53,458 nt of DNA, taken from DATJFQ01 sp035495555 (GTDB taxonomy: Bacteria > Acidobacteriota > Vicinamibacteria > Vicinamibacterales > 2-12-FULL-66-21). Under the pieces are notes generated by a model. It saw only the letters and a program-made list of their open reading frames with translations, ran no database searches and was not told the origin of the DNA. This document shows, in pieces, positions 10,017 to 18,164 of this stretch (position 1 is its first letter; each line of letters opens with the position of its first letter). The stretch covers positions 1 through 53,458 of the forward strand of contig DATJFQ010000007.1 in assembly GCA_035495555.1 (NCBI GenBank), read 5' to 3'. The position numbers were made by a program, and so were the translations under genes.

Positions 10017-11546
10017 TTTCCGCAGCACACGCCCCGGCAGTGCATCCGTGAATTGGCCGTCCTCACGCACGACGACGCCATTGACGAGAACAGTAGGCAC
10101 TCCGGTCGCCAGCTGTTGCGGTTGTTCGTACGTGGCGGCATCCTCGATCGTGGCGGGATCGAAGATCGCGACGTCCGCGAATGCGCCCGGGCGGAGTACG
10201 CCGCGGTCTTCGATGCCGAACACCAGCGCCGGCAGGCTGGTCATCGATCGGATCGCGAACTCGAGGCTGACGATGTGGCGCTCGCGGACGTAGACGGCGA
10301 GGCGGCGCGCGAACGCACCGTAATCGCGAGGATGCGGATGTCCCGCGCCGACCGGCACGAGGCCGCCGTCGCTCGACGCCATCGTGTACGGCTCGCGCAT
10401 GATGGCCTCGATGTCGGCTTCCGACATGTTGAACGAGACGATCGACGCATCACCGGCGTTGATGATCTCGATAGCGGCCTGCACTGGAGAGACACCGCGC
10501 GACGCGGCGATTGCCGACAACCGCTTCCCGTCCAATGACGGATCCCGTTTGCAGAATGCGATGAGAATCGAGTCGGCGCCGCCGCGGCGCCGCAGATTGT
10601 CGGCGACCACCGCTTCGGTCGGATCGACGCCATTGGGCGCGAGCGCGGCGCGCAGCGACGTGGACGATGCTTCGTACGGATACTGATCCGCGAACACCTG
10701 GACGCCCCGCGCGCGCGCGTCATCGATCCGTTTGAGCAGTACCGCGGACTTGCCCCAGTTGTCGCGCCCGAGCGCTTTCATGTGCGTGACGATGCCGCGG
10801 ACACCCGCCTCCTGCGCGATGCGAATGACCTCCTGCACCGCGGCGTCGACGCCGACGCTGTAGTCCGCCTCGTCGCGGATGTGGCTCGTGTAGACGCCGC
10901 CGAACGGCGCCGCCGCACGCGCCAGCGCAATCACCTCGCCGGTCTTCGCGTAACTGCCTGGCACGTAGAACAGACCCGACGAGAGGCCAAACGCGCCATC
11001 GCGCATGGCCTGCGTGACGAGTGCGGTCATCCGCCCGAGTTCGTCTGCGGTCGGCGCGCGGTTCTCACGTCCGAGCACCGCGGCGCGCACGGAGCCGTGG
11101 CCGATGAGCGGTGCCGCATTGAGACCGATACCGCCGCGTTCGAATGTGGAGCGCTGCTGCGCAAGATTTACCGGACCGCCCCCATCCGGGTTGATGACCA
11201 CGGTCGTGACGCCTTGCGCGACGATCGGTTGCGCCTGACGAAGCGCCGGATTACCGAGCCCTTCGCCCGCATGAGAGTGCACATCGATGAAGCCGGGCGC
11301 GACCACGAGGTCGTGCGCATCGATGACGTGTGCCGCGGTCGCGTCGGCAAGCGATCCCAGGGCCACGATGCGATCTCCTGCGATGCCGACATCCGCCCTC
11401 ACCCACGGGTTCCCGCTGCCGTCCATCACGCGGCCGTGGCGGATCAGGACGTCGAAACGCTGTGGTTGAGGCGGTTGAGACGGCGAAATGCCGAGCGTAG
11501 CAACGATGAACGCGAGCGGAGCGGCAAGCCGAAGCATGACGTCCAT
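10002..11546 (-). CDS. Exported N-acyl-D-amino-acid deacylase-type amidohydrolase
   Basis: 514 residues. A signal peptide (hydrophobic about 5-20) is followed by the amidohydrolase beta-sandwich (FDVLIRHGRVMDGSGNPW) and the metal-dependent barrel. Metal ligands are suggested by His90 and His92 in GFIDVHSH, with further His residues in TSHIRDE and VTHMKALG, and the C-terminal SSDGG carries the catalytic Asp. This layout is that of D-aminoacylases, which release D-amino acids from N-acyl forms; periplasmic use on cell-wall or foreign D-amino acids is plausible. Many relatives are mis-specified, so substrate is uncertain. The 3' end lies inside a tandem repeat. Confidence 0.9.
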   Translation of the reverse strand: MDVMLRLAAPLAFIVATLGISPSQPPQPQRFDVLIRHGRVMDGSGNPWVRADVGIAGDRIVALGSLADATAAHVIDAHDLVVAPGFIDVHSHAGEGLGNPALRQAQPIVAQGVTTVVINPDGGGPVNLAQQRSTFERGGIGLNAAPLIGHGSVRAAVLGRENRAPTADELGRMTALVTQAMRDGAFGLSSGLFYVPGSYAKTGEVIALARAAAPFGGVYTSHIRDEADYSVGVDAAVQEVIRIAQEAGVRGIVTHMKALGRDNWGKSAVLLKRIDDARARGVQVFADQYPYEASSTSLRAALAPNGVDPTEAVVADNLRRRGGADSILIAFCKRDPSLDGKRLSAIAASRGVSPVQAAIEIINAGDASIVSFNMSEADIEAIMREPYTMASSDGGLVPVGAGHPHPRDYGAFARRLAVYVRERHIVSLEFAIRSMTSLPALVFGIEDRGVLRPGAFADVAIFDPATIEDAATYEQPQQLATGVPTVLVNGVVVREDGQFTDALPGRVLRKASRQ

Positions 11547-11604
11547 TATGCCGCGCTATACCGCCGGCACAGCTTGTGCAGCCCTCCACCGCTCAGGAGG
11601 ATTC

Positions 11605-11961
11605 ATGGGCGAGGGTTCGAAGAACCTGACGATCGAACGCAGCCAGCCGAGCGTTTGGGATCGGCAGCAATCGGCAAAGGGTCGGTATGACCAGGAGCAA
11701 TGGACCACGGCCGCGGGCGGCGCCGTGCTGGCCTGGCTGGGGCTCCGCCGCGGCGGCGTCGCCGGCAGCCTGCTCGCGACGGCGGGCGGTACGATTGCGG
11801 CGCGCGCTGCGATCGGATGTCACGACATGGCGTCGCTTCGCAACTGGATCGAGCGCCAGCGGCACCGCACCAGCGACGTCGTGCACGAAGCATCCGACGA
11901 ATCGTTCCCCGCGAGCGACTCGCCCGCGTGGACCCCGACAGCTGGCACGGCACGGAGGTAG
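11605..11961 (+). CDS. Small membrane protein with C-terminal ESFPASDSPAW motif
   Basis: 118 residues. The start is fixed by CAGGAGG at 11594-11600, 4 bases before the ATG. A basic head is followed by a hydrophobic hairpin (about 36-68: AAGGAVLAWLGLRR ... GGTIAARAAIGC) and an acidic tail with HEASDESFPASDSPAWTP. The hairpin resembles the first 70 residues of the next gene, which suggests a shared DUF2892-like module. The tail motif recurs in small bacterial proteins but has no known function. The next gene starts 3 bases after its stop. Function unknown. Confidence 0.75.
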   Translation: MGEGSKNLTIERSQPSVWDRQQSAKGRYDQEQWTTAAGGAVLAWLGLRRGGVAGSLLATAGGTIAARAAIGCHDMASLRNWIERQRHRTSDVVHEASDESFPASDSPAWTPTAGTARR

Positions 11962-11964
11962 GGC

Positions 11965-12708
11965 ATGGTGGAAATCGATATGGCAGGCGACTCGGGCCTC
12001 GCACTCGAGGGTTCGAACCGCAACCTGAGCGAGTTCGAGCGCTGGACGTCGCTCGCCGCGGGCACGGGGCTCGCGATCTACGGCCTGACGCGGCTCCAGA
12101 ACCGCGGCTGGCTCTACGCGGCGCTCGGCGGATATCTGCTCCGCCGCGGCGCGACCGCACACTGCGACATCTACGAAGCGCTCGGCGTCAACACGTCAGG
12201 TCTGTCGAGCGACACGCGCGCGGCGCTTGGCGGCTCGCGCGGTACGCACGTCCTCGAGAGCATCACGATCAATCGTCCGATTGAGGAGCTCTATCGCTTC
12301 TGGCGCAACCTCGAGAACCTGCCGCGCTTCATGCGGCACCTCGAGTCGGTCGAACGCGTCACCGACACGATCTCGCGATGGCGGGCGAAAGGTCCCGCCG
12401 GCACCATCGTCGAATGGGAAGCCGAGATCAACAACGAGGTGCCGAACAAGGTCATCGGCTGGCGCTCGCTCGAGAACGCGGACGTAGTCAGCGCAGGTTC
12501 GGTGAACTTCGATGACGCGGGCCGAGGGCGCGGGACGCGCGTCACGGTGCACCTGCAGTACAGCCCGCCAGGGGGCAAGGTCGGCGCGTCGATTGCGCGG
12601 CTGTTCGGGAAGGATGCGGAAACAGAAATCCGCGAAGACCTGCGCCGATTCAAGCAGCTCGTCGAAACCGGCGAGGTGCCTACCACCGACGGTCAGCCGC
12701 GGGGCTAG
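11965..12708 (+). CDS. Membrane-anchored SRPBCC (START-like) protein
   Basis: 247 residues. The N-terminal third has two hydrophobic segments (about 30-65: SLAAGTGLAIYGLTRLQ ... LYAALGGYLLRRGATAHC). From about 95 on an SRPBCC fold is seen: ESITINRPIEELYRFWRNLE, LPRFMRHLESV and TRVTVHLQYSPPGG. Such proteins bind hydrophobic ligands or act as polyketide-cyclase relatives; the anchored version is common but uncharacterised. It follows the small membrane protein by 3 bases and shares its N-terminal module, so the two likely work together. Confidence 0.85.
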   Translation: MVEIDMAGDSGLALEGSNRNLSEFERWTSLAAGTGLAIYGLTRLQNRGWLYAALGGYLLRRGATAHCDIYEALGVNTSGLSSDTRAALGGSRGTHVLESITINRPIEELYRFWRNLENLPRFMRHLESVERVTDTISRWRAKGPAGTIVEWEAEINNEVPNKVIGWRSLENADVVSAGSVNFDDAGRGRGTRVTVHLQYSPPGGKVGASIARLFGKDAETEIREDLRRFKQLVETGEVPTTDGQPRG

Positions 12709-12720
12709 ATGCCTCGCGGC

Positions 12721-12807
12721 ATTGCTGATTGAAGATTGCTGATTGAAGATTATCGGAAATTTACAAATTCCCAATCTGCAATCAGCAATCTCAAATCTCA
12801 AATTCAC
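12721..12807. repeat. Heptanucleotide arrays with a 13-bp inverted repeat between convergent genes
   Basis: Two runs keep a strict 7-base period: 12721-12755 (ATTGCTG, ATTGAAG, ATTGCTG, ATTGAAG, ATTATCG) and 12766-12807 (AATTCCC, AATCTGC, AATCAGC, AATCTCA twice, AATTCAC). AGATTGCTGATTG at 12733-12745 pairs exactly with CAATCAGCAATCT at 12779-12791, giving a long hairpin that could end transcription from both sides. The SDR stop codon (12804-12806) lies inside the second run. Confidence 0.9.
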
Positions 12808-13829
12808 AGTTCGTTGTTCGCCACGGCGGCTCTGTCCGTAAGTGCCGTCACGACGCGAGGTGTCCACCGCGACTCGCTGTCGCGGCCGCGCTGCACGCGG
12901 TTCGCGGCGGCACGAGACGAGGGCCCCGGCAGCAGCCGGTCCACAACCATCATCACGCGGGCAAACAGGCCAGGGAGCACCGCGTTTGCGGCTGCTGCGA
13001 CCTTCGCCTGCGGGGTAATCGTCAGCTCGGGATCGCCGTAGCGCGCGGATTCGAGAATTTTGCGCGCGGCGCGTTCGGCGGAAATCGTGAGTCCCGGGAT
13101 CGAACTCGACACCTTGAACCAGGCGTACTCGGCCTCGTGCCGCCCTTTGAAGGTCGCGTTGATGGGCGACCCGGTGCGCATCAGGCCGGGCGCGACGGTC
13201 GTGACGCGGATGCCGTATCGATCGAGTTCTGCACGCACGCCGTCGGAGAGACCGACGAGCGCGAATTTGCTCGCGCTGTACGGCGTGAGGTGCGGGACCG
13301 CAATCTTGCCGCCGATCGAGGCGATGTTGACGATCCGGCCGAATCCGCGATGCTGCATGATCGGGGCAACTTCGAGCATCAGGTTGAGCGGTCCCCAGAA
13401 GTGGGTCGCCATCGCATTCTCGAAATCCTCGTGGTCCATGTGGTCGAACGGGCCAACCTGAATCACCCCGGCGTTGTTCACCAGGACGTCGACGGAATGC
13501 CAGCGGTCCATCACCTGATCGATCGCCGCGCGGACGTCAGCGCGGCGGCGGATGTCACAGCGGACCGTCATGACGTCGCCGCGGCGGCCGTCGAGGTCCT
13601 CGTGAGCGCGCTCCAGTTCGTCCAGATCTCGCGCGAGTACGGCCACCTTCGCCCCTTCGTTCGCACACATGCGCGCCAGCACCAGCCCGAGCCCGCGCGA
13701 GCCGCCCGTGATGACGACCACACGATTTTCGAACGAGATCGCGTGGCGTGATCGCGCCAGTCGCGCCGCGGCCAGCGTCGCGCCGAAGCCCAGCGCGGCG
13801 CCCGCGGCAAATCGCTGCTGATTGTTCAT
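12804..13829 (-). CDS. Short-chain dehydrogenase/reductase
   Basis: 341 residues. A hydrophobic stretch at the N-terminus is followed by a classical SDR domain: cofactor motif TGGSRGLG (41-48), NNAG (118-121), Ser171, and YSASK with Tyr184 and Lys188. Arg45 in the glycine-rich loop and the Arg after VLA suggest a preference for NADP. The C-terminal 90 residues extend past the usual core and end in a basic tail. It overlaps the DUF72 gene by 4 bases (ATGA), so the two are cotranslated. Substrate unknown. Confidence 0.92.
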   Translation of the reverse strand: MNNQQRFAAGAALGFGATLAAARLARSRHAISFENRVVVITGGSRGLGLVLARMCANEGAKVAVLARDLDELERAHEDLDGRRGDVMTVRCDIRRRADVRAAIDQVMDRWHSVDVLVNNAGVIQVGPFDHMDHEDFENAMATHFWGPLNLMLEVAPIMQHRGFGRIVNIASIGGKIAVPHLTPYSASKFALVGLSDGVRAELDRYGIRVTTVAPGLMRTGSPINATFKGRHEAEYAWFKVSSSIPGLTISAERAARKILESARYGDPELTITPQAKVAAAANAVLPGLFARVMMVVDRLLPGPSSRAAANRVQRGRDSESRWTPRVVTALTDRAAVANNEL

Positions 13830-14635
13830 GATTGATCCTCCAGACCCAGCAACCCGCGCAGCGTCACCGCATCACGAGGCGCGTGCCCGCCAATGTCGTT
13901 GTTGAAGTAGGCGTAGACACTCGCGCCGCTGCGGCGCTGGTCGTTCAGCCACGCCGCCCAGTGTTCGAGCCGCTCTCGCGGGTAGCCGCCTCCGTAGCGG
14001 GCGCCGGAGCCGTGAAAGCGGACGTAAACGTACGGCCCGATGCGCAACCATTCGGTCGCCGACCCGGGCATGTCGTGCAGACACAACGCGACACCGTGGC
14101 GCTCGAGAAGCGACAGGACTTCTGGCGTGTACCAACTCGGATCGCGAAACTCGAGGACGTGACGGACGCCCTGCGGCAGCAGCGCCACAAACGTGCGCAG
14201 CCGCTCGACGTCGACCTTGAAATTCGGCGGAAGCTGATAGAGCACCGGTCCCAGGTGCGTGCCGAGCCCACGCATGCGGGTGAAGAGCCTGTCGAGCGGT
14301 TCTTCCGGGTCCTTCAGCTTCTTCATGTGCGTCAGAAACCGGCTCGCCTTCACCGCGAACTCGAATCGCATCGGCGCGCGGCGCGCCCAGGCGACGAACG
14401 TCGATCGCTCGGGCAGGCGGTAGAAGCTGTTGTTGATTTCCACCGTGTCGAAGCGCGATGCGTAGTATTCGAACCATCGGGCCTGCGGCAGATCAGCCGG
14501 ATAGAATTCACCTCGCCAGTGCCTGTACTGCCATCCGGAACAGCCGACACGCAACGCGCCTGGGACGACGTGCCTCGAGCTGGCGTGTCTCGAACGGATG
14601 CCGGTCGCCGCTTCGCGCGGAGTGGCTGTGGCCAA
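13826..14635 (-). CDS. DUF72 (YecE-like) TIM-barrel protein
   Basis: 269 residues. Typical DUF72 marks: RVGCSGWQYRHWRGEFYP, WFEYYASRFDTVEINNSFYR, FEFAVKASRFLTHMKKL, the LGPVLYQLPPNF strand, HVLEFRDPSWY, and YVYFNNDIGG-like C-terminal YAYFNND. The biochemical role of the family is not established. The likely start is TTG with GAGG 5 bases upstream; no ATG exists before the domain. It is divergent from csaA with about 40 bases between, so the promoters must overlap. The downstream SDR overlaps by 4 bases. Confidence 0.9.
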   Translation of the reverse strand: MATATPREAATGIRSRHASSRHVVPGALRVGCSGWQYRHWRGEFYPADLPQARWFEYYASRFDTVEINNSFYRLPERSTFVAWARRAPMRFEFAVKASRFLTHMKKLKDPEEPLDRLFTRMRGLGTHLGPVLYQLPPNFKVDVERLRTFVALLPQGVRHVLEFRDPSWYTPEVLSLLERHGVALCLHDMPGSATEWLRIGPYVYVRFHGSGARYGGGYPRERLEHWAAWLNDQRRSGASVYAYFNNDIGGHAPRDAVTLRGLLGLEDQS

Positions 14636-14676
14636 GGAGCCTCGATGAGCAAATCACCACGAAACGAGACGACGGC

Positions 14677-15009
14677 ATGATCCCGTTCGCGGATTTCGAG
14701 AAAGTGGACGTGAGGGTCGGACGGATTGTTGCGGCCGAGCCGTTCCCCGAGGCACGCAAACCGGCGTACAAGCTCACAATCGATTTCGGCAGCGAGATCG
14801 GTGCCAGGCGGTCGTCAGCGCAACTGACGGTGCACTACACGGCCGAGGCGCTCGTCGGCCGGCTCGTGCTCGCCGTCGTCAACTTCGCGCCACGGCAGAT
14901 CGGTCCGTTCATGTCCGAAGTGCTGACGCTCGGGGTGCCCGACGACGCCGGGGCGGTGGTCCTGATCCGGCCCGACGAGGAAGTGCCGCTGGGCGGACGA
15001 CTGTTCTAA
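14677..15009 (+). CDS. csaA: CsaA-type tRNA-binding domain protein
   Basis: 110 residues, the normal CsaA length. The OB-fold marks are visible: FADFEKVDVRVGRIVAAEPF at the start, KPAYKLTIDFG, RSSAQLTVHY, VNFAPRQIGPFMSEVLTLG and VVLIRPDEEVPLGGRLF at the end. CsaA dimers bind tRNA or proteins and have been described as secretion-linked chaperones in Bacillus. The ATG at 14677 is chosen because it opens directly onto the domain. It converges with the DUF2934 gene, 5 bases away. Confidence 0.95.
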   Translation: MIPFADFEKVDVRVGRIVAAEPFPEARKPAYKLTIDFGSEIGARRSSAQLTVHYTAEALVGRLVLAVVNFAPRQIGPFMSEVLTLGVPDDAGAVVLIRPDEEVPLGGRLF

Positions 15010-15014
15010 GGACC

Positions 15015-15398
15015 CTAAGGCTTGCGCGGTTCGTCCCCGCTCCGGTTGGCGACGAGTTCGCGCTCGGCGGTCAACCAGTCTTCCCAATCGGAGCCGTGCG
15101 CTCCGCCGCGTGAGAGGTACAGTTCGTACGCCCGCTGCTCGACCCGACGGCGCTGGTCGTCCGAGTCCGATCGAATCTGCCCCGGCCCCGGCGCCGAGGT
15201 TCGCTCGGTGGGGGACGACGTTCGCGTATCGGCCGACGAAGCTCGCCGATCCGCCGCCGATGCGGTCGGTGTATCGGTCGAAGCGGTTCGCGTACGCTCT
15301 GTCGGTTGAATGTTGGACGGACTGCCCGACGTCTGCGTCGGGGACGATGTGGAGGTTTCGGGAGTTTCCTGTTCCGAACGCTTGCGTGACTTCGCCAT
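15015..15398 (-). CDS. DUF2934 protein with Ser/Thr-rich disordered N-terminus
   Basis: 127 residues. The C-terminal 45 residues carry the DUF2934 signature (RAYELYLSRGGAHGSDWEDW followed by LTAERELV). The first 80 residues are polar and low in complexity (STSSPTQTSGSPS, TERTRTASTDT), hence probably disordered. The ATG at 15398 is preferred over an upstream TTG because GGGGTG lies 7 bases ahead of it. Function unknown. Confidence 0.85.
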   Translation of the reverse strand: MAKSRKRSEQETPETSTSSPTQTSGSPSNIQPTERTRTASTDTPTASAADRRASSADTRTSSPTERTSAPGPGQIRSDSDDQRRRVEQRAYELYLSRGGAHGSDWEDWLTAERELVANRSGDEPRKP

Positions 15399-15493
15399 GA
15401 TTTCACACCCCATCAACAGCCGTGCCAGGCCACGCGTGCGGCGTGGAACGGGCGTCGATAAACACCCGCGAAGGTTCCTGGCGTCAGTGGCGG

Positions 15494-15524
15494 CTCGAGT
15501 AAGAATCAGTGCTGACTCGAGTAA
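15494..15524. promoter_or_regulatory. Two direct CTCGAGTAA boxes 22 bp apart
   Basis: CTCGAGTAA occurs at 15494-15502 and 15516-15524, about two helical turns apart, between the start of the DUF2934 gene and the end of the PAS-protein gene. The spacing suggests a tandem protein-binding site. No regulator can be named, so this is a weak call. Confidence 0.3.
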
Positions 15525-15553
15525 AAAATTGATACGAAAAGGGCCGAGTGGGA

Positions 15554-16159
15554 TTACGGCTTCGGCGGGTGGTTGTCGGACCAGGCACCCTCGTCAGTTC
15601 GTGTAATGACCCATCGCAGTCCGGAATCCTCTGCGGCAACACGCGCGAGCACGCTGACTACCGCCTTTTCACGCGGCCGCAAGCGGAACGCCAGTTCAAG
15701 TCTCTCCCGTGTCTCCGCAATCCGACGCACCTGGCCGAGCCAGTGGACGCGGTCGTCGCCGACGAAGACGCTGAGCGTCTTGCCAACGAGGAATCGCTGG
15801 CTGACGTTCAGGAGCTCGGAAGCGGCGCGGTTCGCCTCCACAATGGTCGAGTCGGCTTTGGTCACCACGTAAGGCTGCGGCATGTCATCGAAGAGCTGCC
15901 AATACTTCTGATATTGCGTGGTGAGTTCGCGCTGTAGAGCTTCCATCCGATTGCGGCTGTCGACGAGCTGTTCCTGCGCGACACGCACCTCTTCCAGCGC
16001 GTTCTCCAGTTCCCGGAACACATTCCCGACGTATTTCGGCGACTCGTCCGATGGAAATCGGCGCTGCATCGAGTGGAATCGCTGCAGTGCCGAGGTGAGT
16101 TGCAGCTGAAGCGCATCAATGGGCAAGGGCCCCCCTTTTGTTCGGTTACGCTTTGGCAA
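15554..16159 (-). CDS. Coiled-coil PAS-domain protein
   Basis: 201 residues. A helical, coiled-coil-like segment (about 45-85: ELENALEEVRVAQEQLVDSR) is followed by a PAS domain (about 85-190: YWQLFDDMPQPYVVTKADST ... IVEANRAASELLNVSQRFLVGKTL). No catalytic output domain is present, so it is a sensor or scaffold. The start shown is TTG at 16159; another TTG at 16126 sits just behind AAAAGGGGGG. It is divergent from the CheR-PAS gene, whose own PAS domains and coiled coil suggest one pathway. Confidence 0.85.
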   Translation of the reverse strand: MPKRNRTKGGPLPIDALQLQLTSALQRFHSMQRRFPSDESPKYVGNVFRELENALEEVRVAQEQLVDSRNRMEALQRELTTQYQKYWQLFDDMPQPYVVTKADSTIVEANRAASELLNVSQRFLVGKTLSVFVGDDRVHWLGQVRRIAETRERLELAFRLRPREKAVVSVLARVAAEDSGLRWVITRTDEGAWSDNHPPKP

Positions 16160-16311
16160 TTTTACCGCTCACCGCCGGCGGCGCGGTAGTAACTTCGCGT
16201 CTTCTCGACTCGGGAGCGGCGATATACCCCACGGCGCGGTCTCGTGCACCACCGACGCGTCTGCCTTCGCAGTAGCCGGAGGCTGAAATCTCCTGTGGTA
16301 CATTGCTCCGA

Positions 16312-18159
16312 ATGATTGCGCCGGCCGACGATCACGCCTTCGAGCGCATTCTGGACTACCTGCGACAGGCTCGCGGGTTCGACTTCACGGCCTACAAACG
16401 CACCAGTCTGGTGCGCCGCGTGACCAAGCGCATGCAGACGCTCGGCGTCGAACAGTTCGATCACTATCTCGATCGGCTGCAGGCACAACCGGACGAATTC
16501 AACGAGCTGTTCAATACCATCCTCATCAACGTCACCGGATTTTTCCGTGATGCCGACGTGTGGGACTACGTCAACACCGCTCTCGTCCCGCAGCTGCTCG
16601 AGTCGAGGCGGCAGGATGTACCGCTTCGCGTGTGGAGTGCGGGCTCCGCATCCGGGCAAGAGGCGTACTCGGCGGCAATGATCCTCGCAGAGGCGGTCGG
16701 CAAAGAGGCCTTCCGCGAGCGCGTCAAAATCTATGCGACGGACGTCGACGAAGATTCGCTCGCCGAAGCGCGTCGTGCCGTGTATTCCGAGAAACAGCTC
16801 GAGGGCGTACCGCCGGACCTCCGCGAGAAATACTTCGACCGGGCCGGCGACCTGTTCACGTTCGACCGCGATTTGCGGCGCGCCGTGATTTTCGGCCGTC
16901 ACGATCTCATCGAGGATGCGCCTATTTCGCGCGTCGATCTGCTGCTCTGCCGCAATACGCTCATGTACTTCAATGCGGACGCGCAGGCCCGCATCATCGG
17001 ACGGTTCTATTTTTCGCTGAACCCCGCCGGCTTCCTGGTGCTCGGGCGCGCGGAGATGCTGTTCAGCCACGCCTCGCTGTTTCAGCCAGTGGATCTGAAG
17101 CGCCGGGTGTTCAGAATCATCCCGAAAGTCAACCACCGGGAACGGCTGCTGCTGCTCGCGCAATCGAGCCGCGAGGATGCGATGGTGCAATACCCAACTC
17201 ACTCGCGCCTGCGGGATGCCGCCTTCGACGCATCGACGGACCCGCAGATCGTGCTCGATCCCGTCGGCGTGGTCGTGGCGATGAACGCACAGGCGCGGCG
17301 CACCTTCTCCCTGAGCACCGCGGAGATCGGCGTCCCGCTCCAGGACCTCGAATTGTCGTACCGTCCCGCCGAATTGCGGCCGACGCTGGAGCGCGCGATC
17401 CAGGAGCGCCGGGAGGTGACGCTGGCCGCAGTACCCATGGAGCAGGGGAATGCCGCCCGCTATGTCGACGTGACAATCGTGCCGCTCTTCGACGACGACA
17501 GCACTCTCCTCGGCAGCCGCGTGACCTTCAGGGACGTGACCCCCGTCAAGGCCCTCCAGGAGGAGTTGACGCACTCGAAACAGGAGCTCGAAACCGCCTA
17601 CGAAGAGCTGCAGTCCACCAACGAGGAGCTCGAAACGACGAACGAAGAACTCCAGTCCACGGTGGAAGAACTGGAGACCACGAACGAAGAACTGCAATCG
17701 ACGAACGAAGAGCTCGAGACGATGAACGAAGAGCTGCAGTCCACGAACGAGGAACTGCAGACCATGAACGACGAGCTGCGCAATCGCGGCACGGAACTGA
17801 ACGCGTCGAACGCATTTCTGGAAGCGGTCTTTGCCAGTCTGCGATCGGCAGTGGTCGTGCTCGATCGGGACATGCGCGTGCAAGTCTGGAACGGGGGAGC
17901 ATCCGATCTCTGGGGGCTCCGCGAAGACGAAGCGCAGCGGAGCTACTTCTTCGGCCTCGACATGGGATTGCCGGTCGCGGACCTGCACCAGCCCATCAAA
18001 GAGGTGCTCACTGGCGCGGCGACGCGGCGCGAGATCACGATCGGTGCAATTACGCGGAAGGGGCGAACCGCGCAGTGCCGGGTCAATGTAACGGCCCTGC
18101 TCGGCGCGGACCGCTCGATCACCGGCGTGATTCTGCTGATGGAAGAGCTGCGCGACTGA
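16312..18159 (+). CDS. cheR: CheR-type methyltransferase with coiled coil and PAS domains
   Basis: 615 residues. Residues 1-270 are the CheR module: N-terminal helical part (LVRRVTKRMQTLGVEQFDHY), the SAM site RVWSAGSASGQEAYS (106-120; Gln where most CheR have Glu) and DLLLCRNTLMYF. A PAS-like domain (about 305-415) precedes a strict coiled coil at 418-492 built of NEELQST/NEELETT heptads, then a C-terminal PAS domain (about 500-610). This equals the CheR-PAS part of CheB-CheR-PAS hybrid proteins, here without the kinase. An in-frame TTG at 16303 is an alternative start. It converges on cheB, 5 bases apart. Confidence 0.93.
   Translation: MIAPADDHAFERILDYLRQARGFDFTAYKRTSLVRRVTKRMQTLGVEQFDHYLDRLQAQPDEFNELFNTILINVTGFFRDADVWDYVNTALVPQLLESRRQDVPLRVWSAGSASGQEAYSAAMILAEAVGKEAFRERVKIYATDVDEDSLAEARRAVYSEKQLEGVPPDLREKYFDRAGDLFTFDRDLRRAVIFGRHDLIEDAPISRVDLLLCRNTLMYFNADAQARIIGRFYFSLNPAGFLVLGRAEMLFSHASLFQPVDLKRRVFRIIPKVNHRERLLLLAQSSREDAMVQYPTHSRLRDAAFDASTDPQIVLDPVGVVVAMNAQARRTFSLSTAEIGVPLQDLELSYRPAELRPTLERAIQERREVTLAAVPMEQGNAARYVDVTIVPLFDDDSTLLGSRVTFRDVTPVKALQEELTHSKQELETAYEELQSTNEELETTNEELQSTVEELETTNEELQSTNEELETMNEELQSTNEELQTMNDELRNRGTELNASNAFLEAVFASLRSAVVVLDRDMRVQVWNGGASDLWGLREDEAQRSYFFGLDMGLPVADLHQPIKEVLTGAATRREITIGAITRKGRTAQCRVNVTALLGADRSITGVILLMEELRD
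17574..17781 (+). repeat. 21-bp imperfect tandem repeats encoding the CheR-PAS coiled coil
   Basis: About ten imperfect 21-base units encode alternating NEELQST and NEELETT heptads. The period is a multiple of three, so loss or gain of units would change coiled-coil length without a frameshift. Confidence 0.85.
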
Positions 18160-18164
18160 TCAGG

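Noticed and set aside
16162..17988. 608-codon open frame on the minus strand
   Set aside because: It is antisense to the clear CheR-PAS gene; high GC keeps the opposite frame open, and the peptide is low in complexity.
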